This document shows positions 49,592-59,400 of a stretch of DNA of 64,000 bases, piece by piece. The first letter of the stretch is position 1, and every line of letters starts with the position of its first letter. The notes under the pieces were generated by a model. It was given only the letters and a program-made list of their open reading frames with translations, ran no database searches and was not told the DNA's origin. The stretch comes from an uncultured Collinsella sp. Lineage in GTDB: Bacteria > Actinomycetota > Coriobacteriia > Coriobacteriales > Coriobacteriaceae. The translations under genes were made by a program, and so were the position numbers. The stretch lies in NCBI GenBank assembly GCA_937982065.1, contig CALJMO010000021.1:1-64000 (forward strand), read 5' to 3'.

Positions 49592-52500
49592 ATGAGCAAA
49601 CTCGTCGAGGGCATCAAGGACCGCATGGTCGCTGCCGCGCGCGAGGCCGCGCCCACCGTGGTGGACGCCGCGCAGAAGGCCGCGACCGCGGCTGCCGAGA
49701 AGGTTGCCGAGGCTGTTGCCGAGGCCAAGAACGCGGCAGGGGAGACGTCCGTCGCTAGCGAGCCCGCCACCGCCGCCGAGCCCGTAGCCGCCACCGCCGC
49801 CCACGCCCCCGAAGGCGCGATCTTCAACCCCAAGGCCGCCCGCGGCAACCTGCACCTGGGCATCGACGTGGGCTCCACCACCGTTAAGCTCGCTGTGCTC
49901 AACGACGACAACCAGATTGTCTACGCCAAGTACCAGCGTCACCACACCGACGTCCGCGCTTGCGCCCGCGACTTGTTCGAGGGTGCCGCGACCGTGCTGC
50001 CGACGGCCCAGATGACCTGCGCCATTACCGGCTCGGGCGGCCTGCTGCTGTCCCAGTGGCTCGAGCTGGAGTTTGTCCAGGAGGTCATCGCCAGCAAGCG
50101 TGCCGTCGAGACCCTCATCCCGGCCACCGATGTCGCCATCGAGCTGGGCGGCGAGGACGCCAAGATCATCTACTTCGACAACGGCATCGAGCAGCGCATG
50201 AACGGCACCTGCGCCGGCGGCACGGGCGCGTTCATCGACCAGATGGCCACTCTGCTGCACACCGATGCCAGTGGCCTCAACGAGCTCGCGGCCAACGCCA
50301 CCACCATCTATCCCATTGCCAGCCGCTGCGGCGTTTTTGCCAAGACCGACGTCCAGCCGCTGCTCAACGAGGGCGCCCGCTCCGAGGACGTGGCCGCCTC
50401 CATCTTCCAGGCTGTCGTGACCCAGACCATCTCGGGCCTGGCGTGCGGCCGTCCCATCCGCGGCAACGTCGCCTTCCTGGGCGGCCCGCTGCAGTATCTC
50501 TCCGAGCTGCGCCACCGCTTCTACCTCACGCTCAACCTGGACGAGGAGCACCGTATCGTGCCCCAAAACGCTCACCTGTTTGTGGCGAGCGGCGCCGCCA
50601 TGGCGCACGAGTCCAATAAACTCAGCACGTTCCCGCAGCTCATCGAGGCTATCGATGCCCTAGGTGACACGCAGGGTGCCGAGGTCGAGCGTCTGGATCC
50701 GCTCTTTGCCACCGACGAGGACTTTGCCGAGTTCAAGACCCGCCACGACCAGGAAGTCGTCCCCAAGGGCAAGCTCGACGGCTACACCGGCCGCGTGTTC
50801 ATCGGCATCGACGCCGGCTCCACCACCATGAAGGCCGCGCTCGTGGGCGAGGACGGTCAGCTGCTGCACACCTGGTACGGCAACAACAACGGCGACATCC
50901 TTGGCACGGCCAAGGTCATCATGGCCGATTTCTACAACCACATCCCCGCCGGCTGCACCATCGGCCACGTGACAACTACGGGCTACGGCGAGGCGCTGCT
51001 CATCGAGGCGCTCAAGGCCGACTCCGGCGAGATCGAGACCGTTGCGCACCTGCGCGGCGCCAAGGCGTTCCTGCCCGGCGTCGAGTTTATTCTGGACATT
51101 GGCGGCCAGGACATGAAGTGCCTGCGCGTCAAGGACGGCGTTATCGAGCACATCATGCTCAACGAGGCCTGCTCGTCGGGTTGCGGTAGCTTTATCGAGA
51201 GCTTCGCCGTCTCTATGAACATGGACGTGCGCGCGTTTGCCGATGCCGCCATCCATGCCAAGGCCCCGGTCGACCTGGGCAGTCGCTGCACGGTCTTTAT
51301 GAACTCGCGCGTCAAGCAGGCGCAAAAGGAAGGCGCCACGGTGGGCGACATTGCGGCCGGCCTGTCCTATTCCGTCATCAAGAATGCCCTGTTCAAAGTC
51401 ATTAAGTTGCGCGATCCCAAGGAGATCGGCAGCCAGGTAATCGTTCAGGGCGGCACCTTTATGTCCGATGCCACGCTGCGCGCGTTTGAGCAGCTCACCG
51501 GCGTTCACGCCGTGCGCCCCGACATCGCCGGCTGCATGGGCGCCTATGGTGCGGCCCTGCTCGCCCGCGATCGCGCCGGCGCCGACGGCACTTCGACCAT
51601 TCTTTCTGCCGAGGACATCGCGCACCTCACCGTGACGCAAAAACACGTCCGCTGCGGTCGTTGCTCCAACAACTGTCAGCTCACCGTCAACGATTTTGGC
51701 GGCGGTAGGCGCTTCATTACCGGTAACCGCTGCGAGAAGGGTGCCGGCCACAAAAAGCAGAAGACCGAGGCCCCCAACCTCTTCAAAAAGAAAAACGAGC
51801 TGCTCTTTAACCGCGAGGTGCTGAGCCCCGACGAGGCCCCGCGCGGCACCGTCGGCATCCCGCGCGCACTCAACATGTACGAGAACTACCCCTTCTGGCA
51901 CGCGTTCTTTACACGCCTGGGCTTTAGCGTGCAGCTGTCCGACCAGTCGAGCAAAAAGACCTACCAGGCGGGCATCGAGTCCATGCCGTCCGAGAGCGTG
52001 TGCTATCCGGCCAAGATGAGCCACGGCCACGTGATGAACCTTATCGACCGCGATGTCGACTTCATTTGGATGCCGTGCGTGCGCTGGGAGCGCAAGGAGG
52101 ATCCGACGGCTGGCAACTGCTATAACTGCCCTATCGTCATGAGCTACCCCACGGCGTTGGCACTCAACATCGACGAGATCCGCGAGCAGAACATCGAGTT
52201 CCTGTACCCATTTGTGCCCTATCACGATAAGACCGAGCTCAAGCGTCGTCTGTACCAGGTGCTCGCCGTCGACCGTGTGGCCGATGCGCAAGCCGGTCGC
52301 GGTCGCGTGCGCGGTCCCAAGATCACGCGCTCCGAGGTCGATGCCGCCGTCAACGCTGCCTTTGAGGCCGATGCGCGTTTCCACGAGGACATCCAGACCA
52401 TGGGCGAGGAGGCTCTTAAGTGGGTTGAGGATCACGGCGGTCACGGCATTGTGCTCGCCGGCCGTCCTTACCACAATGACCCCGAGATCAACCACGCCCT

Positions 52501-54379
52501 GCCTGAGCTTATCTCGAGCTTTGGCTTTGCGGTCTTTACCGAGGATTCGCTCGCGCATCTCGTGAAGCCCGAGCGCCCGATCCGCGTCGTCGACCAGTGG
52601 ATGTACCACTCGCGCCTCTACGCCGTGGCCCGTTTTGTGACGATGCGCAACGATCTGGACCTGATCCAGCTCAACTCCTTCGGCTGCGGTCTCGACGCCC
52701 TGACTACCGATCAGGTGCAGGAAATCCTGGAGGCCAGCGGCAAGATCTACACCGTGCTCAAGATTGACGAGGTGTCCAATCTGGGCGCCGCGCGCATCCG
52801 CATCCGTTCGCTCATGGCGGCGCTCAAGGACCAGGAGGCCGAGCGCCTGGCCGTGGCCACGGCCGCGGGCGAGGCCTACGAGCAGGGCGACGCTGCGCCG
52901 GTGGCGCCTTCCACGGATGCCCCCGCGTTCGCGAGCCGTAAGTACACGTTCGAGGCGCAGCGCGAGAGTGCTTCGACCGCGTGGCCAAAGGTGCCCTTTA
53001 CAGAGCAGATGCGCGACGAGGGCTATACCATCCTGTGCCCGCAGATGGCGCCGATTCACTTTGACCTGGTCAAAGAGGTGTTCCGCGGTGCCGGCTACAA
53101 CCTGGAGCTGCTGCCCTCGACCGACCACGACGCCGTCGAGGCCGGCCTGCGCTATGTGAACAACGACATCTGCTATCCGTCGATTCTGGTGACGGGCCAG
53201 ATCATGGAGGCCATCGAGAGCGGTCGGTACGACCTGTCCAAGACGGCCGTGGTCATCAGCCAGACCGGCGGCGGTTGCCGTGCCACCAACTACATCGCAC
53301 TCATCCGCAAGGCCCTGCGCGAGAGCGGCCACCCCGAGATTCCGGTGATCTCGCTTTCGGCCGTGGCGCTCGGCGAGGATAACCCCGGCTTTAAGATTAC
53401 GCCGGCGCTGCTTAAGCAGGCCGTGTACGCGGTGCTCTTTGGCGACGTGATGATGCAGATGCTCTACCGCTGCCGTCCGTACGAGGCCACGCCCGGTGCT
53501 GCCAACGCGCTCTACGAGGAGTATATGGCGCGCGCCCGCAAGTTGGCGCCCAAGTTCAACCGCCACAACTACACCAAGCTGTGCCGCGAGGCCATCCACG
53601 CGTTCGACACCATGCCGCTCGTGGGCGAGGGCACCAAGCCGCGCGTGGGCGTGGTCGGCGAGATCCTGGTCAAGTTCCACCCTACGGCCAACAACCACGT
53701 GGTCGATGTCATCGAGCGTGAGGGCTGCGAGGCCGTAGTACCGGGCCTGCTCGACTTCTTCCTGTACTCCATGAGCAACGCTGAGTTGCAGAAGGACGAG
53801 TTGGGAAGCTCTGCCACTACGCGCGCTGGTATGCAGGCGCTCATTAAGCTGGTGGACTGGATGCGCACGCCGGTGGAAGAGATGCTCGAAAAGTCCCGCC
53901 GCTTTGAGGCGCCCGAGCGCATCGGCACCATGGCCGACAAGGCCCGCACGGTGCTTTCTGTGTGCAACAACATGGGCGAGGGCTGGCTGCTCACGGCCGA
54001 GATGCTCGACCTAATCGACCATGGCGCGCCCAACATCATCTGCACGCAGCCCTTCGCGTGCCTGCCCAATCACGTGGTGGGCAAGGCCGTGATCAAGGAG
54101 CTGCGCCGTCAGCATCCCGAGAGCAACATCGTTGCGGTGGACTACGACCCCGGTGCATCTGAGGTCAACCAGCTCAACCGCATTAAGCTCATGATCAGCG
54201 TGGCCAAGGAAAACATGCGCGCCGGCAAGGGCTTTAAGCTCGAGAAGGTGGCGCCGCTCGCGATGGACGAGGTCACCGGCCAGATGCGTGCTCATGACGG
54301 CTGCGCGAGCTGCGGACCGGCCAGCGAGGACGTCGTGGCGTCGGTCGCCAAGCGTCTGGGACGCGGCATTAAGAAGTAG
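49592..54379 (+). CDS. Giant 2-hydroxyacyl-CoA dehydratase activase-like protein with two ATPase domains
   Basis: A 1595-residue protein of the BadF/BcrA/HgdC activase class. After an Ala/Lys-rich helix (1-60), two homologous ASKHA ATPase domains appear: LGIDVGSTTVKLAV (about 90) with GGEDAKII and NGTCAGGTGAF, and IGIDAGSTTMKAALV (about 403) with GGQDMKCL and NEACSSGCGSF. The single cluster-ligand Cys of each is present. A DUF2229 region with CGRCSNNCQ and then a long HgdB-like C-terminal part (about 750-1595) follow. Family members use ATP to activate radical Fe-S dehydratases. AGGAGA sits before the ATG. The physiological target is not in the window. Confidence 0.88.
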   Translation: MSKLVEGIKDRMVAAAREAAPTVVDAAQKAATAAAEKVAEAVAEAKNAAGETSVASEPATAAEPVAATAAHAPEGAIFNPKAARGNLHLGIDVGSTTVKLAVLNDDNQIVYAKYQRHHTDVRACARDLFEGAATVLPTAQMTCAITGSGGLLLSQWLELEFVQEVIASKRAVETLIPATDVAIELGGEDAKIIYFDNGIEQRMNGTCAGGTGAFIDQMATLLHTDASGLNELAANATTIYPIASRCGVFAKTDVQPLLNEGARSEDVAASIFQAVVTQTISGLACGRPIRGNVAFLGGPLQYLSELRHRFYLTLNLDEEHRIVPQNAHLFVASGAAMAHESNKLSTFPQLIEAIDALGDTQGAEVERLDPLFATDEDFAEFKTRHDQEVVPKGKLDGYTGRVFIGIDAGSTTMKAALVGEDGQLLHTWYGNNNGDILGTAKVIMADFYNHIPAGCTIGHVTTTGYGEALLIEALKADSGEIETVAHLRGAKAFLPGVEFILDIGGQDMKCLRVKDGVIEHIMLNEACSSGCGSFIESFAVSMNMDVRAFADAAIHAKAPVDLGSRCTVFMNSRVKQAQKEGATVGDIAAGLSYSVIKNALFKVIKLRDPKEIGSQVIVQGGTFMSDATLRAFEQLTGVHAVRPDIAGCMGAYGAALLARDRAGADGTSTILSAEDIAHLTVTQKHVRCGRCSNNCQLTVNDFGGGRRFITGNRCEKGAGHKKQKTEAPNLFKKKNELLFNREVLSPDEAPRGTVGIPRALNMYENYPFWHAFFTRLGFSVQLSDQSSKKTYQAGIESMPSESVCYPAKMSHGHVMNLIDRDVDFIWMPCVRWERKEDPTAGNCYNCPIVMSYPTALALNIDEIREQNIEFLYPFVPYHDKTELKRRLYQVLAVDRVADAQAGRGRVRGPKITRSEVDAAVNAAFEADARFHEDIQTMGEEALKWVEDHGGHGIVLAGRPYHNDPEINHALPELISSFGFAVFTEDSLAHLVKPERPIRVVDQWMYHSRLYAVARFVTMRNDLDLIQLNSFGCGLDALTTDQVQEILEASGKIYTVLKIDEVSNLGAARIRIRSLMAALKDQEAERLAVATAAGEAYEQGDAAPVAPSTDAPAFASRKYTFEAQRESASTAWPKVPFTEQMRDEGYTILCPQMAPIHFDLVKEVFRGAGYNLELLPSTDHDAVEAGLRYVNNDICYPSILVTGQIMEAIESGRYDLSKTAVVISQTGGGCRATNYIALIRKALRESGHPEIPVISLSAVALGEDNPGFKITPALLKQAVYAVLFGDVMMQMLYRCRPYEATPGAANALYEEYMARARKLAPKFNRHNYTKLCREAIHAFDTMPLVGEGTKPRVGVVGEILVKFHPTANNHVVDVIEREGCEAVVPGLLDFFLYSMSNAELQKDELGSSATTRAGMQALIKLVDWMRTPVEEMLEKSRRFEAPERIGTMADKARTVLSVCNNMGEGWLLTAEMLDLIDHGAPNIICTQPFACLPNHVVGKAVIKELRRQHPESNIVAVDYDPGASEVNQLNRIKLMISVAKENMRAGKGFKLEKVAPLAMDEVTGQMRAHDGCASCGPASEDVVASVAKRLGRGIKK

Positions 54380-54410
54380 ACGGTCTGCTATGGGCTGGAT
54401 ATGAGACAAG

Positions 54411-54439
54411 CGGGTGGTAGCCGTACCGGCTACCACCCG
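54411..54439 (+). terminator. Terminator of the activase gene
   Basis: A perfect 12-base stem CGGGTGGTAGCC/GGCTACCACCCG with a five-base loop is followed by TTTTTG. It is a textbook intrinsic terminator. Confidence 0.9.
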
Positions 54440-54464
54440 TTTTTGCTGGACATATGTTGCGCAA

Positions 54465-54974
54465 ATGACCTTGCTACAGCCTTCCGTGGGCTTGTCCGAT
54501 TTTTGGGCCGGTTCGGGCTTTGAGGACAAGTTGCTGCAGGCCCAAGGCGATTTTTCGCTCAACGCAGGCCAGCACAGTGTGACCTATCTGCCAAGTTCCG
54601 ACACGGCAATGACCGGTCGTTACCAGGTGCTGCTGTACGACAACAACTTTGGTACGGCCGAGAGCTATCCCAAGTTCGACTGGGGTCAGCTGGGCGCCGC
54701 GGTGGTGACCGACTACAGCAAGGGAACGCATTCGTTTGGGCGAATCTTTACGGTGGACGAGACCGCGCGCACCTACGAGCTTGTGGACCAGATCGCAGTG
54801 CCGTTTTCGGGCTACGTGAGCAGCGCGCAGCGCGTCGGCGATTCGAATAGCATGCTCGTGGCATCGGGCATGGCCAAGACCTTTGCCGAGTACGATCGCT
54901 ATGGACTGCCCATCGCTACATACGAGATGGAAGCCGAGAAGTACATCTACCGCGTGTACAAGTACGAGCTGTAG
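54465..54974 (+). pseudogene. C-terminal remnant of an arylsulfate sulfotransferase
   Basis: About 170 residues match the C-terminal part of bacterial arylsulfate sulfotransferases (ASST): GQHSVTYLPSSD, VLLYDNNFGTA, a repeated beta-strand pattern, and EMEAEKYIYRVYKYEL at the end. The complete enzymes have about 600 residues, with catalytic His and Arg further upstream; those parts and the signal peptide are absent. The 5' end lies just after the activase terminator and no ribosome site is visible, so it is probably inactive. Confidence 0.6.
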
Positions 54975-54988
54975 CGCTGCGCTCCGCA

Positions 54989-56128
54989 TCACTTTACGTC
55001 AAATTCCACGCGATCGAGCTCGGACACGTTGAGGTCGATGAGCTTGCGGGCGACGTGGCGGTCGTGCGCCCCGAGCGCCTCGCTCGTTGTCACATGGGCG
55101 ACAACCTCGCGCTCGACGATGCCCTCTTCCTCGCCCTCGGCAGCCGAGGTCTCGACGGCGACGGTGTAATCCTTAAAGCCTGGCAGCACCGCGGCAAGCT
55201 CGCGCGTGGTCTCGGTGACGCCGTAGCCGTCCTGCACGCCGGCCTGCGCCGAGCCAATAGACCCCGCGGTCATAACGATGCAGGGGATGGCAAAGATCAC
55301 CGTGCCCACAATAATGCGGCGGCGCACCTTGCGTGACAGCTCGTCGACCTCGGCATTTTCCTCGGCGGTCACAATGCCGTCGCCGTTGAGGTCGCGCTTG
55401 AGCGGCACACGCAAAAGAAGCAATACGGCTTCGGCCGCCAGCGCGATAAAGACGACGTTGATGCCAAACTCGTAGAGGGCTGAGAGGAACAGCGACCCGC
55501 TCGCGATGGCAATGCCATAACCCGCCGCGCACAGGGGTGGCATGAGCGCGGTCGCCACGGCCACGCCGGCGATGAGCGTGGCGGGTTCCTGATCGCGCGA
55601 GTTGCCCAACCCGCCCGCAAAGCCGCCCGCGAGCGCGACGGCAAGGTCCCACACAGTCGGTGTCGAATTGTCGATGATGGCCGCCGTGGTGGTGCCAAGG
55701 GGCGAGAGCTTAAAGTACAGCGTGGACGTGACCAGGCAAAAGACCATCTGCAGTGCGAGGCTGGCAATGGCCTCGACGGTGATCTCGCGGTCGAGCGTTG
55801 CAATACCGTATGCCATGGCAAGGACCGAGCCCATAAGCGGGCAGATGAGCATGGCGCCCACGATGGCAATGTCCGAATCGATATCGAGGCCGATGCTTGC
55901 GATGAGCATGGCGATGATGAGGATACACAGGTGAGAGCCAGTCAGACGCGCGCCGTTTACAAAACGCTTGCGAATCACGTGGTAGGGCGCGCGACCCTCG
56001 CGAATGTTGAATGCGCGCTTGAGGAAGCGGGTGATGTTTTCCATGGCTTCGCTATGAGCGGGGCGGATGCCGTGACGCCGATGATGACGCTCGCGCAGTC
56101 GCTTGATCTGTTGTTTGTCGAGTTCCAT
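54989..56128 (-). CDS. DUF389 membrane protein with EF-hand-like loop
   Basis: A 379-residue protein with an N-terminal cytosolic segment of about 60 residues and eight or so membrane helices. The family signature SRDQEPATLIAGVAVATALMPPL is present. Between helices, residues 246-257 read DLNGDGIVTAEE, which fits the EF-hand calcium loop pattern (D-x-N-x-D-G-x-V-x-x-x-E), probably on the cytosolic side. Function of DUF389 is unknown. The ATG 56128 has GAGGTGGAC in front; a longer in-frame version begins at 56254. Confidence 0.75.
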   Translation of the reverse strand: MELDKQQIKRLRERHHRRHGIRPAHSEAMENITRFLKRAFNIREGRAPYHVIRKRFVNGARLTGSHLCILIIAMLIASIGLDIDSDIAIVGAMLICPLMGSVLAMAYGIATLDREITVEAIASLALQMVFCLVTSTLYFKLSPLGTTTAAIIDNSTPTVWDLAVALAGGFAGGLGNSRDQEPATLIAGVAVATALMPPLCAAGYGIAIASGSLFLSALYEFGINVVFIALAAEAVLLLLRVPLKRDLNGDGIVTAEENAEVDELSRKVRRRIIVGTVIFAIPCIVMTAGSIGSAQAGVQDGYGVTETTRELAAVLPGFKDYTVAVETSAAEGEEEGIVEREVVAHVTTSEALGAHDRHVARKLIDLNVSELDRVEFDVK

Positions 56129-56435
56129 GTCCACCTCGTTCCAGCGCGGTCCGCGCAACGCGCCCGTTGTCCTAACTCTACACCGTGGCGGGCGGGGTGT
56201 CTGTTGGATGCGGAATCCGATAGGGCGGATGACGCGGGAGCAAATGCAAATCACAGGCTCAATTCCATCCCGCGAGAATATGATGCACCAGTTCCTTCAA
56301 ATGTGACGAAACTGTGAAGCACGAGAGCGTGAATTTCAAAAAATACGCTGGTCGCCAATGTTGCGCAACAGAATTCAAAAATCAGCTCCTACATTTTGAA
56401 GCGTATGGATACATCCGTGTCAAAGGGAGAAAGCC
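56129..56435. other. Divergent intergenic region
   Basis: I see no gene or repeat here. It must hold the promoters of the DUF389 gene (minus) and of the surface protein gene (plus). AAAGGGAG ends nine bases before the surface protein start codon. Confidence 0.4.
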
Positions 56436-59400
56436 ATGGCAAACTACAGTCCACAACACTTTGAGCCTCGGGCCAAGGCCGTCAACGTCAAGGGCGTTGC
56501 CAACCGCGCCGTCGCAACCGTTTTGACGGCGGGCCTCATCGCTCAGCCGCTCATGTCGCCGCTGGCGGCAATCGCCGCACCGTCAACCGATAACGGCGAT
56601 TCTGTTCAGGGGGGGGGTAGTTCTGTAGAGAACACCGTCGCCGCCGGTAACCAAGCGGTCGTAAAGACGGCTGCCCAGCTGGCCGAGGAGTCGGCAAAGC
56701 AGCTCAAGGACGCTCAGGCCGCCTACGATGCCGCCCAGAAGAAGGCCGACGCGGCGGGCCAGTCTCAAAAGCAGGCGCAGCAGCAAAAGAATCAGGCCTC
56801 GCAGGCCGTGACCGATAACGCCGCCGAGCAGAACGAGGCCGAGGTAGCCGCGCTCCAGGAGAAGATTGACGAGCTCAAAGCCGCCGTCGAAAAGACCGAG
56901 CAGCAGCAGAAGAAGCTGGGCGACCTGAACGATCAGCTCGATCAAGCCAACAAGAGTGTCGAGGATAAGACCCAGGCGCTCAAGGACGCCAAGGCAAAGC
57001 AGGATGAGGCCAAGAAGGCCCTCGACGATGCCCAGGCCAAGCTCGAGGCCATGGGTATGGACGAGTACGAGGCCGCCAAGAAGGCCGTCGAGGACGCGCA
57101 GGCAAAGCTCGATGACGCCAATAAGGCCGTTGCTACTGCACAGGACAATCTGGACCAGGCCAAGGCTGCCGAGGCCAGCGCCCAGCAGGAAAAGCAGAAT
57201 ACCGAGGCAGCTTTGACGACTGCCCAGGCCAAGAAGCAGGAGACTGCCGCTGCTCTCGCAGTCGCAACCACCGCGCGCGATAACGCCCAGCAGAAGTTCA
57301 ACCAGGCGCAGGCCGCGCTCGATGCTGCCGTCTCGGGTACGGGTGTTGACCTGAGCGCGCTTGAGGCCGCCAAGATCGCTGCTGCTGGTGAGCTCAAGAC
57401 CGCGCAGGACGCGCTCGAAGCCGCGACGACTGCAGACGCCACCGCACAGGCGAACCTGCAGGCTGCGCAGACTACCGTCACCGCCGCGCAGGAGAAGGCC
57501 AACGCCGCCAACGCTGCTGTGGCATCTGCCCAGTCTGCATACGATGCGGCAAACAAGGAGTACAAGGACGCGGCCAGTAAGCGTGACGCCGCGAAGACGG
57601 CATACGAGCAGGCCCAGCAGACCGAGGCCGACAAGAAGGCTGAGTACGACCGACTCGTCGAGATTCGTCAGCAGAAGAGCAACGAGTTCGATCAGGCTCG
57701 TGCTGAAGTAACCGACGCGCACAATGCATACGACGCCGCAAACGCCGAGGTCGAGAAGCTTAACCAGCAGATTGCCGACCTCAAGTCGAACATGACCGTA
57801 GACCAGAATGTCATCAACCAGGGTATGTTCGGCTTCATGAACTACATCATCGGCGGCAGCCAGTTCACGGCCACGCAGAAAAAGAATGCCCAGGAAGCCG
57901 CATCGATGCTGACCGGTGCCGCTGACAAGGCCGAATGGTATGACAAGTACGTCGATCAGGACATGTCTCGCGACACCAATCCGCTTTCCTTGGAGCAGAT
58001 GCGCAACGCCCTGACCTACCTCGATACCCAGAACAACCTCCGCAAGGCGAACGGTCAGTCGGAGCTCAGCGTCAGCCTCCGCATGACTGCGGCAGCCGCA
58101 CTTAATACATCATATTCATCGAACATCTGGGGACACTCGAACTGCTATTTCGATCAAGGTGAGAATCTTGCAGGCGGCGGCGGGGCATACACCGGAGGCG
58201 AGACCGAGGATACGCTTGGCTGGCCATATACCGGTCTCTACACCCAGGAGAAAAAGGCGTTCGATAAGTACGTCGAGCAGTATGGTGACGCACTTGGAAG
58301 CCATCGATATGATTCCTACTATATCTACCAGCACTACAACAGCATCTACCATGAGTGCGGGCACTATCTAAACATCATCGATGCCGGCGCGAAGGCTATC
58401 GGCATCGCGACCGGTAGCGGTAAGAACACCGATTCCGAGGTAACCATATTCGATTACAGCGCTGATGACACTCAGGCTGATTTCACTGTTTCCGAGTTCA
58501 AGAAGCTCGTCAACGACTACATCGATTCTGCCTATAACGCTGGCGGCACGCAGGCGCAGAAGGCGCAACTCAAGGAGCTCCAGAGCAAGCTCGCCGAGGC
58601 GCAGAAGAACTATGGAACTACTAGGGAAGCTTACTTCGCAGCTGTAAACGGGCAGGATGCCGCCCAAGACGCTTTCACCGCAGCCGATGTGAACATGAAC
58701 ACCGCCAAGGGCGAGTACGAGAAGGCTCAGTCCGGCACCGCCGCCGCGAAGACGGCATACGACGCCGCCGAAGCCAAACTCAAGGGTATCGACGTCAAGA
58801 CGCCCCAGACCAAGCTCAACGCCGCCAAGGGCGAGGCCGCTACTGCCCGGGCAGCTCTCGATAAGGCAAACGCCACGCTTGCTGACAGCAAGACGAAGGC
58901 AGCCGATGCCGCTGCTCGCAAGGCGAAGGCTCGCAGCGCCCGCGATGCTGCCAAGGTAAAGTCCGACCAGACCAGCGAGGCGTATGACAACGCCACGGCT
59001 TCGGTCAAGGACCTTACCGCCAAGCGCGATGCCGCCCAGGCGGACCTTGCGAATAAGCAGGGCTCGCTTGACGAGGCAAAGAAGGCCGACGATGCCGCCC
59101 AGGCTGGTGTAGACAAGGCCCAGGCCGTAGATGTCCAGGCCGCGACTGCTCTTTCGGACGCCAAGCAGGCGGTTGCCGCCAAGGCGCATGCTGTGTCCGA
59201 CGCGCAGGCCAAGGCCAAGGCTGCCGAGGGCGAACTGGCCCGCGCAAACAAGGCCTTCGAGCGCTTCGCCGGCGCTCAGAAGGCGGTCGACGACGCCAAG
59301 GCCGCCTATGACGCTGCCGTCGCCGGTGTCGCCGATGCCCAGAAGCAGCTCGAGGCCGCCAACGAAGCCGTCGTCGATGCGAACTTCGAGATCGTCAAGG

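Noticed and set aside
50660..53698. A 1012-codon open frame on the minus strand opposite the activase gene
   Set aside because: It arises from codon bias in a G+C-rich gene. The protein is repetitive in Gly, Val, His and Asp with no domain, and the plus-strand gene has all family motifs and a ribosome site.
58345..58359. HECGH in the surface protein resembles the HExxH zinc-protease motif
   Set aside because: It coincides with the CAP-domain motif (GHYLNI...AIGIA), and no downstream third zinc ligand of a metalloprotease is evident. Chance match is more likely.
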